The notes below the pieces were generated by a model. The model did not search any database. It saw nothing but the letters and a program-made list of their open reading frames with translations, and was not told where the DNA came from. Of a stretch of 6,160 nucleotides of DNA, positions 1-4,272 are shown piece after piece. The position numbers and the translations under genes are program-made. The stretch's first letter is position 1, and each line of letters opens with the position of its first letter. Source of the DNA: Myxococcales bacterium (GTDB taxonomy: Bacteria; Myxococcota_A; UBA9160; SMWR01); NCBI GenBank assembly GCA_022571825.1, contig JACZXC010000192.1:1-6160 (forward strand). The letters run 5' to 3'.

Positions 1-278
1 CGCTCGACGAGCCGCGCGTGGAACCGCTTGAGGTCGTCGAGGCCGCCGTCGAGCTCGAAGGCGACGTGCTGCAGCTCGGTGTTGCGAGACGCGCCGTCAC
101 CCGGCGCCTTGAACAACGCGATGTCGTGATCGCGTGTGCCGAACGACAGGAAGACGCCGGCAAAGCCCTCGGAGCGTGTCACGATCTCCATGCCGAGTAG
201 ATCGCAATACCACGTAGCCGAGGCATCGGGATCGCTGGCGTAGAGGACGACGTGGCCGACGTGTCTGATGCGCGTCAT
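1..278 (-). CDS. VOC family protein (glyoxalase/extradiol dioxygenase fold), N-terminal part
   Basis: The ATG is at 278-276 on the minus strand, and 92 complete codons are present before the gene runs off the left edge. The protein begins MTRIRHVGHVVLYASDPDAS, the usual first beta strand of a vicinal-oxygen-chelate (VOC) module. It continues with the typical helix and strand (ATWYCDLLGMEIV), a SFGTRDHDIALFK strand and LQHVAFEL. His9 and His71 sit where metal ligands are usual in this superfamily; the expected later Glu ligand lies outside the window. VOC proteins include lyases, dioxygenases, epimerases and resistance proteins, so the substrate cannot be named. The start is supported by AAAGGAAG five bases upstream. 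It is divergent from the oxidoreductase at 366. The VOC fold is secure; the function is unknown. Confidence 0.88.
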   Translation of the reverse strand, partial: MTRIRHVGHVVLYASDPDASATWYCDLLGMEIVTRSEGFAGVFLSFGTRDHDIALFKAPGDGASRNTELQHVAFELDGGLDDLKRFHARLVE

Positions 279-283
279 GGTGA

Positions 284-291
284 CTTCCTTT
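284..291 (-). promoter_or_regulatory. Ribosome binding site of the VOC gene
   Basis: The minus strand reads AAAGGAAG followed by five bases (TCACC) and the ATG at 278. This is a good Shine-Dalgarno match at slightly short spacing, and it fixes the VOC start. Confidence 0.7.
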
Positions 292-311
292 CGATGTTCA
301 CGGCGCCGCCG

Positions 312-317
312 AGTATA
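312..317 (-). promoter_or_regulatory. Candidate -10 box of the VOC gene
   Basis: TATACT on the minus strand matches five of six bases of the sigma-70 -10 consensus. It would place transcription start near 305, giving a leader of about 27 bases that contains the ribosome binding site. The region 17-19 bases upstream offers only weak -35 candidates (three of six matches), so this is tentative. No clear promoter for the divergent oxidoreductase was found in the 87-bp gap. Confidence 0.25.
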
Positions 318-351
318 GCACGGCCGCGCGACATTGTTGTAAGCTGGCATC

Positions 352-358
352 AAGGAGG
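352..358 (+). promoter_or_regulatory. Strong ribosome binding site that fixes the oxidoreductase start
   Basis: AAGGAGG lies seven bases before the ATG at 366. It is a near-perfect anti-16S match. It sets the start at 366, not at the in-frame GTG at 252, which lies inside the divergent VOC gene. Confidence 0.85.
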
Positions 359-365
359 ACAGCCG

Positions 366-1472
366 ATGACCGACGTCGTCAACCGCCAGATCTTGCTCGC
401 TTCGCGCCCCGATGGCGCGCCGACGCCCGACAACTTCAGCCTCGTCGAAAGACCGGTGCCCGAGCCCGGCGACGGCGAGTTCCTGTGCCGCATCGTCTAT
501 ACCTCGATCGACCCCTACATGCGCGGCCGCATGAGCGACGCCAAGTCCTACACCGCGCCGACCGCGATCGGCGCGGTGATGGGCGGCGGCTCGGTCGGCC
601 AGGTGGTCGCCTCGCGGGTCGACGGCTTCGCGGCGGGCGATTTCGTGCTGACGTACAACGGCTGGCAGGAATACGCGGTCAACCGGCCGAAGGGCGTGCG
701 CAAGCTCGATCCGGCCGCCGCGCCGATCTCGACCGCGCTCGGCGTGCTCGGCATGCCGGGCATGACCGCCTATGCCGGGCTGCTCGAAATCGGCAAGCCG
801 GCGGACGGCGAGACGCTGGTCGTCGCCGCCGCCTCGGGCCCGGTCGGCGGCACCGTCGGCCAGATCGCCAAGATCAAGGGCTGCCGCGCGGTCGGCGTCG
901 CGGGCGGGGCCGAGAAATGCGCCTTCGTCACCGGCGAGCTCGGCTTCGACGCCTGCGTCGATCATCGGTCCGCGGACTTCGCCGAGCGGCTCGCCGCCGC
1001 CTGTCCCGACGGCATCGACATCTATTTCGAGAACGTTTCCGGCCACGTCTTCGACGCCGTGTTTCCGCTGCTCAACCCGTTCGCGCGCATCCCCGTGTGC
1101 GGCCTGATCGCGCGCTACAACGCGACCGAGCCGCCGCCCGGGCCCGACCGACTGCCGATGCTGTTCCGCGACGTGCTGACCAAGAAGCTGACCATCCGCG
1201 GCTTCATCGTCACCGACTTCCACGCCCGCCAAGCCGACTTCCTGCGCGACGTCGGCCGATGGATCGGCGAGGGCCGCATCCGCTATCGCGAGGACATCGT
1301 CGAGGGCCTCGAGAACACACCCGACGCCTTCATCGGCCTGCTCGGCGGCGGCAACTTCGGCCAGCTTCTGGCTCGTCGAGACCCGTGGCCTACAGAACCC
1401 GCGGTACGTCGCCAGCGTGATGGGTCATTTCCACGCGTTCCTGTCCTGGCTCCGGGATTGCGGGGAAATTGA
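366..1472 (+). CDS. NADP-dependent MDR oxidoreductase (CurA / leukotriene B4 dehydrogenase-like) with a foreign C-terminal tail
   Basis: The product is 368 aa in the zinc-independent medium-chain reductase group that includes CurA and leukotriene B4 12-hydroxydehydrogenase. Members use NADPH to reduce the double bond of enones and alkenals in the cytoplasm. The GroES-like N-terminal domain carries DPYMRGRM (49-56). The Rossmann nucleotide-binding segment is AAASGPVGGTVGQIAKIKG (154-172). YFENVSG (220-226) and GLIARYN (247-252, with the likely active-site Tyr251) follow. No structural-zinc cysteine cluster is seen. The family block ENTPDAFIGLLGGGNFGQLL (316-335) is normal, and relatives end a few residues after it. 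Here about 33 unrelated residues follow, read out of frame from integrase DNA that starts around 1362-1375. The authentic stop is therefore lost. The exact substrate is unknown. Confidence 0.9.
   Translation: MTDVVNRQILLASRPDGAPTPDNFSLVERPVPEPGDGEFLCRIVYTSIDPYMRGRMSDAKSYTAPTAIGAVMGGGSVGQVVASRVDGFAAGDFVLTYNGWQEYAVNRPKGVRKLDPAAAPISTALGVLGMPGMTAYAGLLEIGKPADGETLVVAAASGPVGGTVGQIAKIKGCRAVGVAGGAEKCAFVTGELGFDACVDHRSADFAERLAAACPDGIDIYFENVSGHVFDAVFPLLNPFARIPVCGLIARYNATEPPPGPDRLPMLFRDVLTKKLTIRGFIVTDFHARQADFLRDVGRWIGEGRIRYREDIVEGLENTPDAFIGLLGGGNFGQLLARRDPWPTEPAVRRQRDGSFPRVPVLAPGLRGN
1360..1380. other. Join between oxidoreductase and integrase sequence
   Basis: Left of about 1365, the frame starting at 366 encodes conserved oxidoreductase sequence ending NFGQLL. 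From about 1366, the frame of the integrase (the frame of 1417) encodes integrase-like sequence WLVETRGLQNPRYVASVMG. That integrase frame is open from 1192 but has no ATG, GTG or TTG before 1417, and its translation before 1366 is only a shadow of the oxidoreductase. Both genes therefore lose an end at the same place. A recombination scar and an assembly chimera fit equally well. Confidence 0.65.
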
Positions 1473-2133
1473 GACCATCCCGCGGTTCGATTACCCGAAG
1501 GTCCCGACCTACAAGCCGCGAATCCTCACGATGAGTGCCCAAGCAACCATTCTCGAGGCCCTCCCTGAGGAGGCGCGAGGCATCTTCTTGGTGTGTTCGC
1601 TGGGGATCCGTCCCGCCGAGGCCCGCGCCCTGGACGTAGCGGACTACTCAGCGGGGTGGCTGACCGTCGACAAGAGCGTCGCCGGCCCCTCGCTTAGTGC
1701 CCCGATTCGCAAGGGCGATAAACGTAACGACTTCAAGCGGCTCCCACTTTTTGGGGGCTCTGGTCCCAGTGAGGCCATGAGCTGGATCGAAAGGTGGGCC
1801 ATCCCCGAACGGATTGGGAAAGCTCCCCTGTTTGTGCATCCCCGGACGGGAAATCGGTGGACGGCTGCCACACTTCGCCGCTGGTGGCGTACAGCGTCCC
1901 AGAAAGCGGGAGTGGCTCCCGGCCGGATGTACGAGGACACGAAACATTCTTTCGCGACCGATGCCGTCCGTAGGCAGGTTCCCGAGCGGCTCCTCCAGCG
2001 CTTCCTCGGCCACTCCTCCGTAGCCTCGACACGCAGGTACGCCCAGCTCGCCGACGATGCCCTGGTGGACGTTCTCGGCCCGAAGCCGGGTGAGATTCAC
2101 GAGCTTCCCGTCGCCAAGGGCACCAAGCGCTGA
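1417..2133 (+). CDS. Tyrosine recombinase (phage-type integrase), 5'-truncated, catalytic domain intact
   Basis: The 238 residues from GTG 1417 cover the end of the core-binding domain (FHAFLSWLRDCGEIETIPRF) and a complete catalytic domain. Arg I is R65 in GIRPAEARAL. The beta-hairpin lysine is K99 or K102. Box II is YEDTKHSFATD (172-182), where the canonical H-x-x-R reads E173-x-x-K176. The box III histidine is H199 in FLGHSSV, and the nucleophile is Y208 in TRRYAQL. Such enzymes cut and rejoin DNA through a 3'-phosphotyrosine and integrate or excise phages and islands. Recognisable protein continues upstream to about 1366 without any start codon, and GTG 1417 has no Shine-Dalgarno sequence. 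The gene is thus cut at its 5' end, missing most of the N-terminal domain, and is probably not functional as it stands. Codons ending in A or T are commoner here than in both flanks, which suggests acquired DNA. Confidence 0.85.
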   Translation: MMGHFHAFLSWLRDCGEIETIPRFDYPKVPTYKPRILTMSAQATILEALPEEARGIFLVCSLGIRPAEARALDVADYSAGWLTVDKSVAGPSLSAPIRKGDKRNDFKRLPLFGGSGPSEAMSWIERWAIPERIGKAPLFVHPRTGNRWTAATLRRWWRTASQKAGVAPGRMYEDTKHSFATDAVRRQVPERLLQRFLGHSSVASTRRYAQLADDALVDVLGPKPGEIHELPVAKGTKR

Positions 2134-2142
2134 CCCCACGAA

Positions 2143-2163
2143 TTGTCCCCAGCTTGTCCCCAG
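2143..2163. repeat. Two tandem copies of TTGTCCCCAG, 11-bp period
   Basis: Exact 10-bp copies lie at 2143-2152 and 2154-2163, with one base between them. A weaker relative, TGACCCCA, starts at the integrase stop codon (2131-2138). An 11-bp period is about one helical turn, so both copies face the same side of the DNA. Placement just after an integrase gene suggests recombinase arm-type binding sites or part of an attachment region. The repeat is seen directly; its role is inference. Confidence 0.5.
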
Positions 2164-2200
2164 GAGAAGCGACCCCGGGAGAAGCCGCGTAGAGGCTGAA

Positions 2201-2248
2201 TTCGAGGGTCTGACGGGACCCCCTAGATGAAGTACATGGGACCCTCGA
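2201..2248. repeat. Inverted repeat between the integrase and Rrf2 3' ends (possible weak terminator or att-associated)
   Basis: TCGAGGGTC (2202-2210) and its complement GACCCTCGA (2240-2248) are separated by 29 bases. A small internal stem (GGGTC 2206-2210 with GACCC 2217-2221) and two GGGACCC copies (2215, 2238) overlap it. The right arm lies inside the last codons of the Rrf2 gene. No T-run follows on either strand, so evidence for a Rho-independent terminator is poor. Confidence 0.3.
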
Positions 2249-2672
2249 GATCGGCACGCGCGACTTGGGCCTGAGCTGCGTCGCGGCACAGCCCGGCCAG
2301 ACTGGTCTCTTCGAGGGTCTGGGCCAAGCGGTCCGCGAGGTGCCTCCACAGAAAATCGGGCCGGTAGGCGGCACCCGCGGAGTCCGTTGGAATCGCGTCG
2401 AGCCCCTCGACGAGGGGGCCCCCGATCGCCTCTACGATCTCGCGAAGGCTGATCTCCGCGGGGGGCCGGGCCAGGGAGTACCCGCCGCCGGGTCCGCGCT
2501 TGCTGACGACGAGCTGTGCGCGGCGCAGGCGCTGAAAGATCTGCTCCAGGTAGCGAGGGGGAATCGTCTGTCGAGCGCTGATCACCCCAACCTGAATCGG
2601 CTGTCCCCGACCGTTGTACGCCAGATCGAAGGCTCCGCAGATCGCGTATTGGACTTGGAGCGAGAGGCGCAT
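2223..2672 (-). CDS. Rrf2-family transcriptional regulator without Fe-S cysteines
   Basis: The 149-aa protein starts MRLSLQVQYAI, matching the usual Rrf2/IscR N-terminus, so I chose the ATG at 2672. An ATG five codons upstream (2687) is possible; neither has a clear Shine-Dalgarno sequence. The winged helix-turn-helix spans about 31-67 (ISARQTIPPRYLEQIFQRL, then SKRGPGGGYSLARP), followed by the EISLREIVEAIGG dimerisation helix. IscR binds a [2Fe-2S] cluster through three cysteines near 92-104. The matching stretch here (GLDAIPTDSAGAAYRP) has none, and the only cysteines are C12 and C129. It should therefore sense something other than that cluster, or act through protein or other ligands. It is divergent from the membrane protein at 2744 and convergent with the integrase. 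Control of the divergent genes is plausible from position only. Confidence 0.85.
   Translation of the reverse strand: MRLSLQVQYAICGAFDLAYNGRGQPIQVGVISARQTIPPRYLEQIFQRLRRAQLVVSKRGPGGGYSLARPPAEISLREIVEAIGGPLVEGLDAIPTDSAGAAYRPDFLWRHLADRLAQTLEETSLAGLCRDAAQAQVARADLEGPMYFI
2310..2321. repeat. Second copy of the 12-mer TTCGAGGGTCTG
   Basis: This 12-mer inside the Rrf2 gene is identical to the one at 2201-2212, 109 bp away and just outside the gene's stop codon. The flanks do not match beyond the 12 bases. It may be chance in GC-rich DNA or a remnant of a short duplication at the element boundary. Confidence 0.35.
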
Positions 2673-2743
2673 CCCGACCGGGAGCATGCAAGACGCGGTC
2701 GAGCGCTGCCAGGCACAGGCCCGGCTGGGCTAGGCTCGCCTCC

Positions 2744-3133
2744 TTGAGCGCAGACCCCGAGGACGTGGCCGCACAGAACTCCGCACTCCGGCGAGTCCAC
2801 CGGAGCGTGCTGGCCACCCTGGTCCTCTGCGCAATCGTGGTCTGGACGGCGGGCGACCCCGACGCTTCGGGAGAGGCCGACCGGCGCTTCACCTGGGTCG
2901 CCTTCGGACTCGCCGCGGCATCGATTCTGGTGCGTCGCGCCGTGGCCCCGGGACTGCTGGGTCCACGGCCTCGCAAGCTGCTGCTGGCCAGCCTGTTGCT
3001 CGCGGGCAGCATCGGAGGAGTCGGTGTGGTCCTGGCAGCGGGTGGGGGGCCGCGGAGTATCGGCCTTCTCTACGTCCTCGGCGCCGCCATCCTCGCGTTG
3101 CGCCCGCCGCCGCCCATCGGGGTCGGCGCCTAA
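2744..3133 (+). CDS. Small hypothetical membrane protein, four predicted helices
   Basis: A 129-aa product of unknown family. A charged N-terminus (MSADPEDVAAQNSALRRVHR) precedes hydrophobic segments at about 21-36, 50-64, 79-99 and 103-119. The last two are very rich in Gly, Ala and Leu. The C-terminus is a proline run followed by GVGA. No signal peptide cleavage site, cysteine pair or catalytic motif is evident. The start is uncertain: TTG 2744 gives the full ORF but has a weak ribosome site. GTG 2765 is in frame with GAGGA almost touching it. The stop is 11 bp before the aminotransferase start, and its TAA overlaps that gene's ribosome site, so the two are probably co-transcribed. Function is not recognised. 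Confidence 0.6.
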   Translation: MSADPEDVAAQNSALRRVHRSVLATLVLCAIVVWTAGDPDASGEADRRFTWVAFGLAAASILVRRAVAPGLLGPRPRKLLLASLLLAGSIGGVGVVLAAGGGPRSIGLLYVLGAAILALRPPPPIGVGA

Positions 3134-3136
3134 AGG
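3132..3136 (+). promoter_or_regulatory. Ribosome binding site of the aminotransferase, overlapping the upstream stop
   Basis: AAAGG overlaps the TAA of the membrane-protein gene and lies eight bases before GTG 3145. It supports that GTG start and suggests translational coupling of the two genes. Confidence 0.55.
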
Positions 3137-3144
3137 CGTGCACC

Positions 3145-4272
3145 GTGGACCGCTGGACCCGCGTCCGAAGCTTCTTTCCGGTGACCCAGCAGATGGCGTA
3201 TCTGAACCACGCAGGTGTCGCGCCGATCTCGACCCGGGTCGAGGAGGCGTTGACGCGATACCTGAGAGAAGCCACTCGATCGGGCGCACGGCACTACACG
3301 CGGGTCTACGACGCCGAGATCGAGCGCGTGCGCCAACGGGCCGCGCTCTTGCTGGGCGCCCGGGTCGAAGAAATTGCGTTCGTCAAGAACACCACCGAGG
3401 GTCTCGGACTGGTCGCCTCCGGCCTCGACTGGCAACCCGGCGATCAGGTCGTCGTATGTGACCTCGAATATCCGTCGAACGTCTACCCCTGGTGGAACCT
3501 TCGGAACCGGGGCATCGAGACGATCATGCTCCGGACCCGAGACGGTCAGCTGCCGCTGGACCTCGTCGACGAAACCCTCCGTCAGCCCCGGGTACGCCTG
3601 CTCTCGGTCTCCTCGGTCGAGTTCGGCAGCGGGGCGCGGAACGATCTCAAAGCGCTGGGCCGGATCTGCCGCGAACGCGGCGTGCTCTTCTGCGTCGACG
3701 CCATCCAGAGCCTCGGCTGTTTTCCCCTCGATGTCGAAAGCTGCAGCATCGACTTCCTGGCCGCCGACGGCCACAAGTGGCTGCTTTCGGTGGAGGGATG
3801 CGGTCTCTTCTACTGCGCCCGGCGCGCCCTCGATCTGCTCACGCCCCGGGTCGTCGGCTGGCGGAGCGTGACCGACAACCGGAACTTCGACGACTATCAC
3901 CTCGAGCTCCAGCCCGGCGCGGGTCGCTTCGAGGAGGGAACCCCGAACACCGCGGGGATCTTCGGCCTGGGTGCGGCAATCGACCTGCTCCTCGAGGTGG
4001 GCATCGAAGAGATCGGATGGCGCGTCCTGGCCCTCACCGATCGCCTGGTCCGGGGCTTGGAGCAACGCGGAGCCCGCGTGTTGAGTCCGCGGGCCGACGG
4101 TCTCGCGTCGGGGATCGTCTCTTTCATCTGGACCGGCGAGGCGCCGCGAGAAACCGCCCGCCGGCTGCTGGACCAGGAGGTATTCGTGGTGGCGCGCCGG
4201 GGCGGCGTGCGCGCGTCTCCGCACTTCTACAACAGTGAAGACGAGATCGACCGGCTGCTGGCGTCACTCTGA
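3145..4272 (+). CDS. Class V-fold PLP-dependent aminotransferase (cysteine desulfurase-like fold, no SufS-type cysteine)
   Basis: The 375-aa length is typical of class V aminotransferases. AYLNHAGVAPIS (18-29) is the family's N-terminal active-site motif. KNTTEGLGLVASGL (81-94) contacts the cofactor phosphate. D185 in FCVDAIQSLG should pair with the pyridine nitrogen. K211 in ADGHKWLLS forms the PLP Schiff base. The segment EEGTPNTAGIFGLGAAIDLL (263-282) is also characteristic. At the C-terminus, RRGGVRASPHFYNSEDEIDRL (351-371) has R356 for a substrate carboxylate. SufS-type desulfurases carry a catalytic Cys in the corresponding C-terminal loop; none is present here, although C219 and C224 lie after the PLP lysine. 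A desulfurase role is therefore doubtful. An epimerase, lyase or EgtE-like C-S lyase role is possible, and the substrate is unknown. GTG 3145 is chosen because RSFFPVTQQ before the motif is family-like. Confidence 0.9.
   Translation: MDRWTRVRSFFPVTQQMAYLNHAGVAPISTRVEEALTRYLREATRSGARHYTRVYDAEIERVRQRAALLLGARVEEIAFVKNTTEGLGLVASGLDWQPGDQVVVCDLEYPSNVYPWWNLRNRGIETIMLRTRDGQLPLDLVDETLRQPRVRLLSVSSVEFGSGARNDLKALGRICRERGVLFCVDAIQSLGCFPLDVESCSIDFLAADGHKWLLSVEGCGLFYCARRALDLLTPRVVGWRSVTDNRNFDDYHLELQPGAGRFEEGTPNTAGIFGLGAAIDLLLEVGIEEIGWRVLALTDRLVRGLEQRGARVLSPRADGLASGIVSFIWTGEAPRETARRLLDQEVFVVARRGGVRASPHFYNSEDEIDRLLASL

Noticed and set aside
252..365. Upstream in-frame extension of the oxidoreductase starting at GTG 252
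   Set aside because: It would overlap the VOC gene start and has no ribosome site. AAGGAGG at 352-358 clearly serves ATG 366, and family members begin there.
485..1420. Long plus-strand ORF of 311 aa in another frame of the oxidoreductase
   Set aside because: Arg-rich shadow translation of high-GC coding DNA with no recognisable motif. The oxidoreductase frame has clear family motifs.
2163..2185. GGAGAAGC repeated at 2163-2170 and 2178-2185
   Set aside because: Only 8 bp with no further phasing or partner copies; could be chance, so not listed as a feature.
2134..2222. tRNA gene or tRNA fragment as an integrase attachment site
   Set aside because: A GAATTCGAGGG segment recalls a T-arm, but no flanking stems or cloverleaf can be drawn on either strand.
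2739..2745. AAGGAGG on the minus strand upstream of the Rrf2 gene
   Set aside because: An in-frame TAG lies between it and the Rrf2 start, and no start codon in that frame follows at a usable distance, so it is a chance match.
1648..3012. Minus-strand ORF of 454 aa across the integrase, Rrf2 and membrane-protein genes
   Set aside because: Low-complexity Arg/Pro/Ser product spanning three recognised genes on both strands; a GC-driven open frame.
3130..4224. Minus-strand ORF of 364 aa antisense to the aminotransferase
   Set aside because: It mirrors the codon pattern of the class V aminotransferase and has no motif of its own.
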